Notes: generated from the letters alone by a model not told the origin. Shown: positions 1 to 12,800, counted from the first letter of the stretch. The stretch is 64,000 nt of DNA from Cladocopium goreaui (GCA_947184155.2 CAMXCT020002079.1:555004-619003), one strand, 5' to 3'. Program-made: numbers and translations.

Positions 1-231
1 CAAAGGACTTCCAAGAGGCCCCAACTTTGGGTCGGGCGCATAGGTTTTGATGGAAATTACCTTGCTTTAGATGACCTGCTAGTTAAAGTTTAGGTAAGCT
101 CTCAAATGTAGATGAACTATGAACTAGTGCTGAACTGGTGCTGAACTGGTGGTTTAGTTGTGTGGTTTGGATTCCTAACCGGTGGACATTCCATGGCTGG
201 GCAGGGTGCCACACCATCGCTGTACTGTACT

Positions 232-382
232 TGTTTGGTTAGTGTTTCACTTCTGAAAATTGTGGAAAAAATAGTTGGAAGGCCTGGCTAAGTAGCCTCA
301 ATATGCCTCAATTGAATTCAATTGACTCATCCTTCCAAATATGGATCCCCAATACATCAAGAAGTGAAACACCAACCACACA
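232..382. repeat. Imperfect palindromic repeat (MITE-like, TTGGTTAGTGTTTCAC ends)
   Basis: The left end reads TTGGTTAGTGTTTCACTTCT and the right end carries its reverse complement with small changes (AGAAGTGAAACACCAACCA). This gives a long hairpin with an AT-rich centre. The ends resemble the CTGGTTGGTGG family seen at 768, 24124 and 62168, so it may be a divergent member. No coding capacity. Confidence 0.5.
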
Positions 383-767
383 AGTTGTCATTATGGTTCC
401 CTCCAATGGGTTTCATTGGAACTAACCAATCATTTATGTGTTGACAAGGGCCAACATCACCTACCCTCCGGTAACCAAACATGGCAATGGAAAATCCACC
501 ATTTGGAGACGATTTTCACATTTTAACCTCCATGTATATGCGATTTTTCCAGCCAGCCATTGTTGAATACCGTGGGTATAGTCAGTTGTTTTGATCTTTT
601 TGGCGGCTTCGATCCTTGAGACATGTTCCAGTTGCTGTGCTTACGAACATGCCATGGTCTGCCGTTACAGACGCCAAGCAGGTTGACAGCAGCAGAGCAC
701 TTCACCCCACAGCATGGGAAGATGATTTGGGAATGACTCGGAATGACATGAGTTTTTTGGATGTTCT

Positions 768-868
768 CTGGTTGGTTTGGAACATGAAATTGATTTTCCC
801 ATATATTGGGAATAATAATCCCAAGTGACTTTCATATTTTTCAGAGGGGTAAGTATACCACTAACCAG
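768..868. mobile_element. MITE-like repeat, CTGGTTGG family, copy 1
   Basis: It begins CTGGTTGGTTTGGAACAT and ends CTAACCAG. The inner segment (ATATATTGGGA then TTCATATTTTTCAGAGGGGT) matches the copies at 24124-24218 and 62168-62263. The ends are inverted repeats of each other. It is about 100 bp and non-coding, so a non-autonomous DNA transposon is the simplest reading. Confidence 0.6.
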
Positions 869-3668
869 TTCTTGTTTTTGCCTTGGTCCCTCATTGAATT
901 CTGTGGTGGTAAAACCGTTGTGTCGGGGAGGACTCCTGGGTCCTGGGGGTGAAAACCGTAGGTTTTGCCGAGTGGTGAGCAATGTCGAGCCCTGACACGG
1001 AGACCGCGCGATGATGCGCGATGCTCGCAATCCACCGCCGGGCTTTGGGATTTCAGATGGTTTGTTGAGTGGAAAGTAGGACCAACAAAAAAACACACCA
1101 TTTCGGGCTGCTGTTTTCAAAGCTGCTTCTTGTCTCAATGTTTTTTTTATTCATCCGTCCTTTACTGATGAAACCAATTGGACTAGTGTAGCATAGTGTA
1201 GCCAAGCCAATTGTAGAGCTACGATTTGGGGATGACTTCAACTGCCAATCCCATCCCCAAAACTCATCTTAAATATCAGTTAACTAGGTAACTTTATTGG
1301 GTTTACCATGCTTTGCCACGATGTTTGCCACGATGATTGGCACTTGGTGGCGGTGGATCTCCGAATTTGACTGGCCCCGGTTGGATGGTCGAAAAAAGGC
1401 CACGGCCACAAAACAGGGGGGACCATAGCTCCTTAAAACGGAAAGTGATGATAAATCCCATTCATAAATCCTTTTTTTTGAATTTGAATACTGATAAATC
1501 AATATAGATTTTATGAATCAGGTTCACTTGTTCACTTTTCGATCCTTTTGGCGGGCTGCTATGATATGTGGTGCTCCATAGTTACCCTTTGGCCCTGGTA
1601 AAAACAGTTAGCTGGAAATTCGCATCGTTTTCGATAGGTGGGTACTGTAATAAAAAAAACGGGCCATGTTACATTACCAGAAGGTAAATTGTTTTTTTTT
1701 GTACTACAGGCTAACTAGGGTTGACGGCAGATATTGGCAGAAATTCAGGTGGGGCTATAGTCCAACCGATGGGCGGTGCCACATTGGAATTCCCACTACC
1801 ATGTCCGCCCAAATAATCTGCAAGTAATGGACACTGGAAATAGCTTATCAATGCTTATCATAGAAAATGCCAGCAAGTACTGAATGTTTTGCTTCTGTCT
1901 CTTTTGCATTCTGCATGATTTCCTCGAGCTGACCCTCTGGTCGCGTCGTACTCGGCAAGCCACTTTGATGCATTGCCGTTGTCTAGCAGGAGAGGAAGCA
2001 AAGTGAGACTCGGTCGATTGTATTGCAATATAATATATTACGATGCTCTCCGATATCTGGCCTTTGCAATCAACTTGTGAAATTCTACAGCCATGCTGGA
2101 ATAGTCATGAACAGCAGTCAGTTGGTGGTTTTGAACTTGAATTATGTTGAATTTATTTTCCCTGCTTCAAGTGATTCTTCCAAGCGTTTCCCATTGTGGG
2201 TGGTTACTTGGGTTTGGGATATGGACTTCAGCCGGAATCTACCCGGGACTTTCATGTTTTTTTGTTTTTTTAAATATGGATTAATATATATATATATATG
2301 TATATATGCATATTTATATGTGTATATATATATATCATATACATACTTATGGAGAGCTCATGACATGGATCTTGGAACTACGGCGATTCCGCCAACAAAG
2401 ATGATGGCTTTGCCCCAGGAGGTGGCCCAAGAAGGCGGATGATTTCTGGTCACTGTCTACTGTAAGTGTTTCTACTCTGTGTGTATATGTATGTCTCTAT
2501 AGTGAGATTAGTGAGGTCAATCCTTCAATGCAAACCTAGCTAGTTGTTGGTTTGACTAACCCTCTGAGATCACAGAATTCGTTGTTTTTAGTATTGGATC
2601 TATGATCTATGCATGCAGGGGGGCAATATGGCTCAATATGGTGGAATTCAATATGAAGGAGAAGGAGTAGAGCCACCGACCGCTGTTTTTTTCGCACACC
2701 GACCGATGTACTTCCAAGCTCCGCACGGACTCACATGGGTCATGGTGCCAAAGGTTGCAGCATGTACTGGGGGGCAGAGTGACCCATGGCCCATACCCAG
2801 TTGAAACTCTTGTTCCCTTCTTGAATCCTCTATGCTGCCACTCTGTCGATTGTGGAGCTTTGACGTCAGAAATAGTCAGGGGCTAGCGGAGAAAAGCATC
2901 AGGGAAAGATACAATCATGTAGCTGATCAGGATAATGTTTGGAAATACTCTCTTGTAACACAACATACAACATAGGTATGGGCAATCACGAGTGTTTATA
3001 GGTAAATCATCTTTAGTTGTGCCATTGTCATCCATTTTCCATATAGGTGAAATTACCAGAGGGTAGCTTAGAATAGCTTAGATCCAGGCTGGGTTCACAT
3101 CACCGATACGAACTCCGCAGGATGCTTTGCGTTCCAGATCCTCCACAATCATTCAGTGGCTCTTCGTGCCTGAGTCCCAGCGAAGAAGCACGGGCAACTC
3201 AGGATGTCTCTGCGATGATCCGACGCAGTGTGACGCACAACCCCCGGTGCTTCGAAGGGATGAGATGGCTTCGAAGTACCCAACAAAAAAGGTGCACTAG
3301 AAAATATCTGGTGTATATTACCGGGAAGATGTGCTAATCCATGGCATTCCATGCCATTCCTTGATGGTAAAAAGTGATGTGTTTAATGCGATATCTCAAG
3401 TTGGATCATCCTGCGACTTTGGCGTCTGAAAACGGCTTTCCCTTTGGCGTCGCGTGGTCAAGGCGGCAACCCGGCAACCCCGGACCCCCCATATTTGGCT
3501 GGTCAAACACCATGGGTTTGCTGTAGATTTTCCCTTCAACAAATCCATTGAACCGGAGATGGACCGGTGACATTCGTTCATCAAGTGGTATTCAATTTGG
3601 TCGAGCGGTGCCATTGGTGATGGAATCATGATTTCAATCCAGATGTCCATTGAGTGATGACCAACGGC
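869..3668. other. Gene-poor stretch, no recognisable gene
   Basis: This is AT-rich intergenic or intronic sequence with short TA microsatellites near 2280-2340. Degenerate halves of the TACCCTCTGG repeat family lie near 1570-1690 and 2970-3065. Short ORFs at 2613-2804 and 3122-3337 have GC-richer composition and could hold small exons, but I recognise no domain and the frames do not agree with one another. Confidence 0.4.
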
Positions 3669-3771
3669 TACCCTCTGGTAAACTAACATAGCTGTTGAAA
3701 ATCACCATTTTTAGTGGGTAAATCCACTATAAATGGCAATTTTCAATACCTATGTTAGTTTACCAGAGGGT
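3669..3771. mobile_element. TACCCTCTGG MITE, copy 1
   Basis: A palindromic element of about 103 bp. The left end is TACCCTCTGGTAAACTAACA and the right end is TGTTAGTTTACCAGAGGGT. The centre contains CACCATTTTTAGTGGGTAAA and CACTATAAATGGC, the family core. The outer TA fits TA target-site duplication of Tc1/mariner-type MITEs (inference). Confidence 0.8.
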
Positions 3772-4220
3772 GCCAGAAACTTCCATGGCTCTCCATATCC
3801 CACCGTGTTTCGGGAGAGTAGATCCCTTCGACACCGATGGCTCGCCTGGTCAACATTTCCAGCTCAGAGCGCCATGATCAGTGACACTGACCAGATGTAA
3901 ATTCATGGGGATTGTTTAAAAATACGATGCCCAAGCTTCCAGTGGTTGAACCCAACCCCAGCTTTTGGACCATTTGGAAACTTATTGTTTTTTACATCGT
4001 TTTACATCGTTTTAGGGTGTATGTTGATGCCACGAACAACCATCACAGAAGCCTCAGAAATCTCCAAGTGATTGGCGCAAGAACAACACCAAAACGCGTG
4101 AACCGAAGCAACGAAGCCGCCACAGCCACCGGGCAAACATGGCCACCGGGAAGGCGGAAGCCACCAAGATTTTTGGACTTGTGGAGGTTGATGGAGGTTG
4201 ACACCGAAAATGGGATTTAG

Positions 4221-4269
4221 CATGATTTAACCATGACTTAACCATGACTTAACCATGATTTAACCATGA
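4221..4269. repeat. 11-bp tandem repeat (CATGACTTAAC), about 4.5 units
   Basis: Four consecutive 11-bp units, CATGATTTAAC or CATGACTTAAC, are followed by a partial unit. They differ only at the sixth base. Short satellite, no coding meaning. Confidence 0.85.
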
Positions 4270-5403
4270 AGAATTGGGATTTTGGATTGAAATTTCTCAA
4301 AATACTCAAATGTTGTCATGAGACTTCAGCAATGAAGCCAGGGGAGCGAAACCCACTGGGCTCGAAGTTTCTGTGTCATAGAAGTCTTGCAAAAATTGGG
4401 ATAGGTCGTGGACCCTTGATGTCCTCATGACTCACAATTGTGTATTGGAGCTCTTAATGGATCAGCTTTTCGTGACGAAGGGCTTGCATGTAGCAAAAAA
4501 AGAAAACGATAAGTTTGCTAAGTCAGTTAGTGTGAGTTGGCCATCAAATGTAGATGACTTCACCCAAACAAAAACAGCTAAAGATCAACAGCAACCCCCC
4601 CCAAAAAAAACTTCCACAAGTCGGAGGTGGCAAAAGCTCAGGCAAAATAATCCAACATTATTTTGGTGATCTGATTTCCGTTTATATAATCAGTCCATTG
4701 CAAATGAAACCCCATGAGCTTCAGTTCCACCGCCATCTTCGCTACTTCTGGAGGCGTCCAAGAAGTCAGGGGGCCAATCTCCCACCAATGGCTCTTCGAC
4801 AAAGGCTCCCTTCCCTGACCCGTGGAAGTGGAAGCTTAGAAGCCGAGACCATTTTTTGGCGGGGAACACGTATGATTTTGGAGAGGTTGGGATGTTGCAT
4901 ACTTTGGCACCAGGTTTTTCAGATCTTTAACATTGGGGATGTCAAGAGGATGCAAGAAAGGGTGACACGAGTTTACCCAAGGTCTTGACAATCCCTCTCC
5001 GTAATATGATATATTTTACTAGAGATTTGGTATTGGATTACAGTACAGGGGTGGGATTAGTTACAATGAGGATCTCTGTTCAAAACTTCAAAACCAACGG
5101 GTTGGAAAGCTTTTTGCTGCCACCACATCGTTGCATTTTGGCACGATCACGGTATGGCTGAAGCTAGTTTAGCCTTCGGAATCGTGCCCCCGAACTTTCT
5201 GGTGCCCAAAGTGTTGGGGTTCCATGTGTGTTTTGGCAGCTTCATTCATTGCATGGTGGCTGGTTGAAAAGAACAGATTGATTAACAATACTAAACATAT
5301 GGATAGCCAATGGTAACCAATGCAAGTTAATAGAGCTATAGTTGTAAGATGTTACAAGTTTGTACTAGCCAAAAAATAACAATTCACTAATTCGTTCGTC
5401 CAG

Positions 5404-5460
5404 GTGGTGGGCCCCAACATCAAGGGCAACCTGGAGGAGACTTTGGGCCTTTGCCACCAG
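5404..5460 (+). CDS. Putative internal exon, unrecognised
   Basis: A CAG acceptor at 5401-5403 is followed by an open 57-nt segment reading VVGPNIKGNLEETLGLCHQ. Its base composition is clearly different from the surrounding AT-rich DNA, and a stop lies just beyond in the same frame. I do not recognise the peptide. It lies about 0.8 kb upstream of the kinase N-lobe exon and could be an upstream exon of that gene. A second, weaker exon-like stretch lies at about 4716-4815. Confidence 0.35.
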
Positions 5461-6254
5461 ATATCTTAGGTCTCAGCATGTCTCAGCACCACTTGGATTC
5501 AACGTTCCATCATTTGATGGGTATAGCAACAATAATACACATATAGTAGAACATGTAATAATGATAATAACAATAATGATCATAATGGTAACAATTAAAA
5601 TAATGTAGATTAATGTAGCATAGAACTACATCCATAAATTTATAAACCACATATTAGGGCTTTGACCATGGGTATAAACACCATAATGTGATGTGCACCC
5701 AATGCCACAAACCATCCCCAAGTCATCACCATGTTTATGGTATGGGTGATATGAACCATCCCCTAAATGGGTGTGTATATATATATATATATCAACGAGG
5801 CCATGAAATTCCAATGAACTACCACAAGTGGGCAGTCACACGACCCCTAGGCATGTGTGGTAGGGCGCCTGGTAGTCCAATGGCCCAGGAGTATCAACTC
5901 GTGATGCACCTCCAAAGACCCTCAGCCACGTTGGATGATTTTTGTTTGCCTCCAAAGCTAGCGGAACCCAGAAAAAGTAAAGAACGATTGCTTTGAAGAT
6001 GTTTGGAATATTCTAGTTGGGTGTTCATGTTATTTGAAATTTCCAAAAGTTTCAAGTTCTGAACCCGTTGAACACATGAGAGACCATATCTTTGAATCAG
6101 CGCAGTTTGGGAAGTGCCAGCTACAGAAGATATAGACTTACAGCAAACCCCAAAAATCCTCATAAAGATCGAAGTTCGTATTGAGGAATTTTTTGAGATA
6201 AAACCGCCACCTCGTGTTCTGCAGTCCTTGCGCTCAGAATCAACCCATGGCCAG

Positions 6255-6319
6255 GTGCCTTGTTTGGCGGCGTGTATGAAGCGAAAGGTCGATCGACCGG
6301 AAAGGACTTTGCCATTAAG
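6255..6319 (+). CDS. Protein kinase exon: glycine-rich loop and VAIK lysine
   Basis: The exon sits between a CAG acceptor (ending 6254) and a GT donor (GTGGGC at 6320). It reads ALFGGVYEAKGRSTGKDFAIK, which is kinase subdomains I-II: a glycine loop of the form xxFGGVY, then the FAIK motif whose lysine codon is 6317-6319 and normally anchors the ATP phosphates. An in-frame TGA follows soon after the donor, as expected for an intron. The matching next pieces (helix C onward) are found only from 20.06 kb, beyond an esterase gene on the same strand. This exon therefore belongs either to a kinase gene with a very long first intron or to a separate partial kinase. Domain identity is secure; gene membership is inference. 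Confidence 0.7.
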
Positions 6320-6715
6320 GTGGGCATGTTGCGATGAAGTGATCAGCCATTAAAACTCGATGTGTTTGACAAATCAGGTCTGCGGATGTCGAGTATACCC
6401 GGTATACCCCCAGATTCTAGCAATTTTCAGAATAGTTGCATGGAAACGGATGATTTAAGGGGAATATGTGGATTTGGGGAGACGTTGGGGTATAGCAACC
6501 GTCTAAAAGACTGAAAAAGTAAGCTTACCGCTATATTCTGGTAGGATTTTTGTTTTTTTGTTGACCGGGGGGGTTGCTATGCCCCATTTTGGATGAACAA
6601 AGCCTGTAAAACCATCAGCCAACACGACTCTTGGCCTGCACGAGGTAGGCCAACAGGACACTGAGTCACTGGGGAAACGATGGATGGGTAGTTTAAGTAC
6701 TTCAATATTTTAGTA

Positions 6716-6826
6716 TACCATCTGGTTATTTAACATTGCCATGGAAAATCACCATTTTTAATAGGTACAGGTAAATCATCTATAAATGGGCCATTTTCCA
6801 TGCCTATGTTACATAACCATAGGGTA
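6716..6826. mobile_element. TACCCTCTGG MITE, copy 2 (diverged ends)
   Basis: It starts TACCATCTGGTTATTTAACA and ends ACATAACCATAGGGTA. The core GAAAATCACCATTTTTAATAGG and ATAAATGGGCCATTTTCC matches the family. The ends show several substitutions, so this copy is older than those at 24370 or 63583. Confidence 0.7.
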
Positions 6827-8445
6827 CTTTATATAATCGCTTGCCAGAAATGGGACCATAATTATATGTATGTGAATGTATTTTGCACACATTCACTGGC
6901 AAAAGTTTTAACAAAATGCCATGATTTTTATGATGACCTGAAGCTGAGTACATCGTTGGCAGCTGGGGAATGATGATCCAACTGATCGTTTCCACAGCTT
7001 TTTGGCTCATGGCATTGGCATCCTGAAGCCTTCATGAAGCCACTGAAAACAAAGCTGGAACCATCTGGAACCCCAAATTTTGGGGTTGAACAAGTTTCAG
7101 GGTACTGTTTAGCTCATGGGGTCCGAAAGAAGCAGCTCAGTCTGGCCCAGTCCCAGTCATTTGTCATTGGCTGTAATCGGTGTTGCAAAGCCCAGAATGG
7201 AAACTACTTCCGATGATGCCGGTGTTGTACCCCACCTGCCTGAAAAAGGATCAGAGTTTCGATATGTTTCAACTCATTTCAAGGCTTGGCCATGGCCGTC
7301 CCTGTGTCCAGCGCTGGCTGTGGCCTTTCCCAAAGGCAGCTGAAGGGGAAGCTGCGGAATGAGACACTGCTGTGGCAGGAGCCACTTGCCTCTCTGGGGT
7401 TGAGGAATGACTAAGAAAATCACCAACAAATATGGTGATGAAATCAATATACAAATTGTGATTTAACCAACAAACACGCTAATGTAACCAATAAAACTGG
7501 TGGTATAATCGGTGTATACAATGAAGATATTCTCAGGATATACGTGAAATACTGGGGAACAAATGGGAAAAGGGGGATGCTAGGACATCCCAGCATTCAT
7601 TGTTGGTTGTTATGGTTGCTATGTTCTTGTTCAATGTGTGTTCCTTGCCGTTGATGTTTTTTTTTTGTATGTGTGTGGGGGCGTTTAGGACATTCTTGTC
7701 CCTAACTTTCACTCCGATATTTGGATTGAATGCGGGTGGATAATTGTTTAGGTGTCGTTCGGTTTTTCCTGTGTGTTGAGTTTGGTATTCTTGATATGAA
7801 GGGAAAACATCATTGATGTATTCTATTGCTTGTTGTGTTTTATGCGATCTTTCTCCTTTTCTGTTACGGTAGGTTCTCCTTGTCTTGTTTCTTCTTTGTA
7901 TTTGTTGACTTGGAGATATTGTTTCCATTCTGTTGGCATCGCTTTTTTTTTGTTCATGTGCCTTTGCCTTTTTTCGTGCGGGGGTGTTCAAGGTAAATTT
8001 TGACAAAACTTTCGCCGTGAAATTCGCTAGTCACTACTAGTCCAAGAGGTGGTCATTTGTCGGGGCTATTGTGGCTTCTATGTTGGTGTTCAACCCTTGT
8101 TCCTTGGTGTTGATGAAGCAGTTTGTTTGAGAGTTTGGTGTGGTTTGTTGTAGGTGACTTTTTGGGACATTAATATATTATTATGTTTTAGTTTTTGTTC
8201 AACTGGCCGCTGTTTGTCGGTCGCTCTCCGCTGCTCCGCGGCCTTTGCCTCATCTGCATTTGGTGCGCCTGACCTGTTGCGGCCCGAATGGGATTACATT
8301 TGCTGCTTTTGAACATACCCTTCTGGAAACTCCTTTTGCAGCGTTCGAATGGGTTGAACCTTGTGTCGTTTTGCGGTAGTAGATATTATTGTTGTCCTTG
8401 CAGTCATTGATTTGAGTCTCTGGGCTCGAGAGCGACGCTCACACT
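6827..8445. other. Probable intergenic or intronic stretch, no recognised gene
   Basis: Contains only short ORFs on both strands. The 157-codon minus-strand ORF at 7533-8006 is Lys/Asn/Thr-rich and reads through a strand-biased TG-rich segment. It has no recognisable motif and I treat it as chance. From about 8200 the composition becomes more gene-like just ahead of the ORF starting at 8446. Confidence 0.35.
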
Positions 8446-9063
8446 ATGTTCTCAAACCATGCCATCTTCGTGCTGCTGTTGCAGCCTTTTGTGCTGATGC
8501 TCAGTGGCTGCGATAGCCTTCCGCAAATGCGAGAGCGTGCAACACCACCCGAGCAAGTCCCACAGCCGGATGATGTCCCTCAACTTCGGCAGCTTTCACC
8601 AAGCGAGCATGTACTTCAGTCAGAGTGTTCGTACCAGTGCGCACAGGCTGGCTTTGAACACCATGGTGGAAACTGCAAACGAGGAATCGTTGCAGACGAT
8701 TATTTTGTTTGCTGGTGCGTGCTTAAAGACAATCCGGAAGAGCTGATTTGGCAGACATGGCTGGATCAGAACATATGCTACCGCCGTGGAAATTCGACTC
8801 CTACGGAACCCGAGTACGAGTGCGTCTTTCAGACTATGACTGACAAATATTTTGAGGGGACCTGGGGGACTTGGGGGACTGACTCACAGGGTTTCAGAAA
8901 ACTTCGAAAGGTCGATAGGTGTTGCCTGTATTTTAGCATTTGCTCACTTTGGGGGCAGTGGGCTGGCGCCTCGTCAGGCTCTAGGGCCCTGTCTGGCATG
9001 AGCAGGACTCACACTTGTCTTGGTTGGACAGAAACCGACTATGCTTGCACAAAGTACGTTTGA
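8446..9063 (+). CDS. Putative secreted cysteine-rich protein (possible first exon of the esterase gene)
   Basis: An open frame of 205 codons from ATG 8446. The N-terminus (MFSNHAIFVLLLQPFVLMLS then GCDS) looks like a signal peptide of about 20 residues. Next comes a Pro/Gln-rich linker, then a Cys cluster at about residues 61-90 with spacing C-x3-C, GG-x-C and C-W-C, followed by further Cys near residues 109 and 125. The CxxxC / GGxC / CxC order recalls the CS-alpha-beta (defensin-like) scaffold but with longer loops and no clear first Cys. That is a resemblance, not an assignment. The last 60 codons include a GTWGTWG repeat and look less like protein, so the true exon may end near 8860 with an intron after it. 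It lies just upstream of, and in the same direction as, the esterase exons. Confidence 0.45.
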   Translation: MFSNHAIFVLLLQPFVLMLSGCDSLPQMRERATPPEQVPQPDDVPQLRQLSPSEHVLQSECSYQCAQAGFEHHGGNCKRGIVADDYFVCWCVLKDNPEELIWQTWLDQNICYRRGNSTPTEPEYECVFQTMTDKYFEGTWGTWGTDSQGFRKLRKVDRCCLYFSICSLWGQWAGASSGSRALSGMSRTHTCLGWTETDYACTKYV

Positions 9064-9774
9064 ACATTTTGACACTGCTACTTGTCCCTGTGCTCTGAAG
9101 GCAGTTTTTCTGCACAGCGCTCTTCACGCTCAGTAGGCCAGATGCGATTGGAGCAGAAGCCTCCGCTCGGAAAAATGAACGCTGTGTTTTTTGGCTTCAT
9201 TTGACCTCGCTTGATGCCCTTGACCTGTTTTCGAGCCAGAACTTGGAACATTTTGTTGTGTTGGTCTTGCTTGACTTCACAATGCGACTTTCCCCGCCAG
9301 CTGTAAGACTTGCTCTTCGAGAATTTGGACGTCCAATGTCAGGCTTCTCTGCCGGAACCTTTTTTGTTCCCTTGAAAGGGGCAAACTTTGGAAGGCGTAA
9401 AAATGCGTATTGTTGATGTTTGTTCAATGCATATTTCCTTGCCATGGCTTCGTACTCATCATCCTTTTCTTTGGTTTTACGTCGGGGTGTTGAACCTGCC
9501 GAATGGAGCAACTTCATTTCTTTCTCTTCTTTTTGGTGATCAGAATTTCTATCTTTTCTGGAGGATCACTGCAGATAGCTGGTACTTGGATCGAAGCCTA
9601 GCACCACTTTCTTATGGAGACCGAATGGTATATATATATAGAGGTATATTATAATATATTATAATTAGCATGGCTTTGTCTGAAAATTCAGTATGCCCCA
9701 ATTCACTGTGTATTCGATTCATTTGCTCATTCAAAATTGCATTTCTGGGCCCGAAGCCCACCCCAAGCCACCGA
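9064..9774. other. Probable intron or intergenic stretch, 9.06-9.77 kb
   Basis: No domain can be read. There are small ORFs on both strands (9197-9517 minus, 9388-9654 plus) with no consistent coding signal, and a short TA microsatellite near 9632. If the ORF at 8446 is the first exon of the esterase, this is intron 1. Confidence 0.35.
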
Positions 9775-9851
9775 GGCCGGGCTTACCGGCGGTGAACCGG
9801 AGCGTCTTGAGCTATGTGCCCAGCGGAGCGCAAGATGGAAAGCCATTGCCG
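9775..9851 (+). CDS. Esterase exon: N-terminal beta strand region
   Basis: Reads through PAVNRSVLSYVPSGAQDGKP then LP, the family pattern of R-x-Y-x-x-YVP-x-G ahead of a PLPVV strand. A GT donor (GTGGTC) follows at 9852. Splicing there to the exon at 10384 gives KPLP-VIVFHGWGG without a break in frame. The upstream limit is uncertain. Confidence 0.6.
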
Positions 9852-12800
9852 GTGGTCACTGATCAGCACAAGAGGGTAGAGGGTCAAGCTGGGATGGCTA
9901 GTAATTTCCAGGGATACTGGGAATAATATATAATTGCATGTGTGACATATGATATATTATGACATAATATATATATATAATATGACATAATGAATGTGTA
10001 TGTATACTTTACTAGCCAGCCAAGACTTTAAGATTGGCCATGTCTTGTTGCACAAACCACTTTTCTTGGCTCTGGCGGAAAGACGGCTTGGGAAAGATGT
10101 TGCTGAGATGTGAGTTTACAAGGGCCGAACACGGCTGTGGATACTCTCGGCGGCTCCACTCCTAGTGAATAATAGTTCGCTGCTGGTTCTAGCGATAGCT
10201 TGCCACAACAACAGCAGAATCTCCGGTATATATATATATATAGATTTCTTGTTGGTTTCGCTTCAACGCTTTGTCCAAAGGACATGACGGATCAAACTGT
10301 ATTAATTACCAAATTTGATGTTTTTGGATTGCCCTTGATTGGTATTTCAATGTGTTTCATTGAGTCGCGCAGCTTCTGTGTAGGTGATAGTTTTTCATGG
10401 CTGGGGTGGGCATGCCATCGACTATCACGTGTCTGGGTTGCAGTGCAGGTAGTCGAGGGGTTGGTTCGTCTTTATTCTTGGCAGTTTCTGGGTGTAGGAA
10501 TATCCCATTTAATAGAGGTTTTGCAGGGTCTCCGAGTCGAAGGCATTCCACCTTTACGTCTACGTTTTTTTTTTGCATCCTCAGAAGCATGTTCCACTTC
10601 GCCAGAAATTCATGGCACTTGGCACTTAGATCAAAAACTATGGAACCATAATCATGGCACTTAGCTCAACAAAACCATGGAATCATGGCACTTAGCTCAA
10701 AAAAACTCGAACAAACATGGAATCATGGTACTTAGCTAAAAAACAATATCCAAAAAACATGGAATCATGGATTGGCACTTAGCTCCAAAAAATCCATGGC
10801 ACTTCACTGTGAGGAAAAATATACCTTCGGCGCCCTGGCCGAAGCCGCAGAGTTTCTGGCACTTTACCCTGAGGGCCTGGCAGACTCGGCCAGCGGCTGG
10901 ACGTCTTGGCAACTTGAAACGGTGCCGGGAGGTGATGCATGTCATATTTATACTTATACATATGTATGTATATATATATATATATAATTATATATACATA
11001 TACATGCATTATAATTAATTATAATACATATATGACCAAAAAAAAACTATACAGCATTCAGCTTAACATCGTTGAATAGGTCAATCATAGTTTAATCATG
11101 TTAAATAGTTGACTTTTTTGCATGCTAATTTGGTATGACAACAATTGAATTGATAGTTTGCAATTTTGCGATGTCATCTCAAATGCAGCCATAATTATGT
11201 CAATTATATTCTGATATAGTATATGATAGTTAGCATCCCATCAAACCTCGAAAATTGATGTTCAAATACTCGTACTACTGAAATCGTAAATCCCATTAAA
11301 ATAGGCAATCTTAACCCAGGATTCATAAACCCGCAGTGTATATATAGGGGGTACCAATTTTAGTCGTGTCGTCACGTCCCAGGGCCGAAACTTTCACAGG
11401 ATGGGTTAGCCCGATGTAGGTTGAAACTCTTCAATTTCCCTGGCCCCTGGATCCAAATTTGCTCGAACCTTGCATGCTTAAATGCTAAGCACGGCCCAAG
11501 ATGTTGTCCCCTTGATCTTCAATTAATACCTATATTCAATGCCCCCAATAATCAGTTGGATTATAATCCCATGAACTAGTTCGATATATCTACCATAAAC
11601 CCCACAATTCGCCTAGTCATAATCAGTCATAAATTTTCTTAGCTAACAAACTGGGGCACCACATGGTACGAATTTCAGCCCGTGGATATTTGGCCAGCAC
11701 TTGGGGCATGAGGAATGCAGGCGATACCACTGTGGAAGACATCGGGAACAGTGCGCGGGTGTGCGACCCAGAGCAAATTGCACCTCGGTAGTCGCCTCGG
11801 AAGTGACAGCACCCAGATTGTTGATCAAATTCCAGTTTTTGGTGGTCTGATTCCCATTTTGTTGGGCTAATTCTATGAGAAATTCCCATGTTTGTTGCTT
11901 GAATAACGTTACTTCGCACTTATGATTAGATGAATGCGAATTCAGAACCTCTACGAGATCCCCAGCCAATATTTTTTCAGCGACAAAATCTGGGGGTGGT
12001 TGCCACCAATGGGGCACCATGCCGATCGCGAGGATGCAGAATCTACCTGCTACCAGAGCTGCAGGGTCAGAAGGGGCCACTGCGATCCATGTTCCTGGAC
12101 GACCTGCACCTTGGCGCACTCCATGGCTGGATGTTAGCCTGGTCCATCCTGGTCCCTTCTGGTGTCATCTGTGGCCATTGAAAATCCCAGTCCAAAAATG
12201 GGGGTTTGAATTAGTTTGAATGGGAAAACCCATCTACAAATGGTGGCTTGTCCATTGCCAGGTTTGATTTTAATGCCTATTCTGATCCAGTTTATGGAGG
12301 ACTCATGAGAATTCCCTATCACATTTACTCCCTAATAGGGATCCATAGGGCATGGAGTTTGGGATGTGCCTAGGGTGGCATCCCCAAAGTCGTTATGGCC
12401 ATAGGGCCATAGGGTTTTTGACAATTCAGGCTGGTGATGCCTGGCATGATACCACATGGATTTGAGGGCGTGCCTTTTCCTTCCACTTTTGTCCAGGTTA
12501 CAACGATGTGGCATTCGTGAAGCATCTGCTGCAGCATGTGGCGAACCGCTTTTGTGTGGATTTGAGCGCCTTGGATTTTGCGTCGGCATGTGATTGCATG
12601 TGGGGTTGGGCCAAAGCCTGTGAGTTTCTTGGATTTTCCACATTTGGAGGAGCCAACATCCATGTTCATCATTTTCTATGAAGGATGGATGATATGGGAT
12701 AATTTGATGCTCCATGGTGCCCTGCCCCTCCGCGATGCCATTTGAGCACTGGCCAAAATCATCCAATTTCCTTGTTGTTAAGTGACTATAGTGACTTCAG

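Noticed and set aside
2280-2345. TATA-box promoter
   Set aside because: These are TA microsatellites; dinoflagellate promoters generally do not use a TATA box and no gene starts just downstream.
7000-7015. Dinoflagellate spliced-leader relict (CATTTTGGCTCAAG)
   Set aside because: Only TTTTTGGCTCATGG is present; the diagnostic flanks of the 22-nt leader are missing. No other relict found.
7533-8006. 157-codon Lys/Asn-rich minus-strand ORF
   Set aside because: It arises from a strand-asymmetric T/G-rich segment. No motif and no start context.
11643-12119. 158-codon minus-strand ORF
   Set aside because: It is the shadow of the + strand esterase disulphide exon (TCYQSC to CSWTTC), which fits its neighbours in order and strand.
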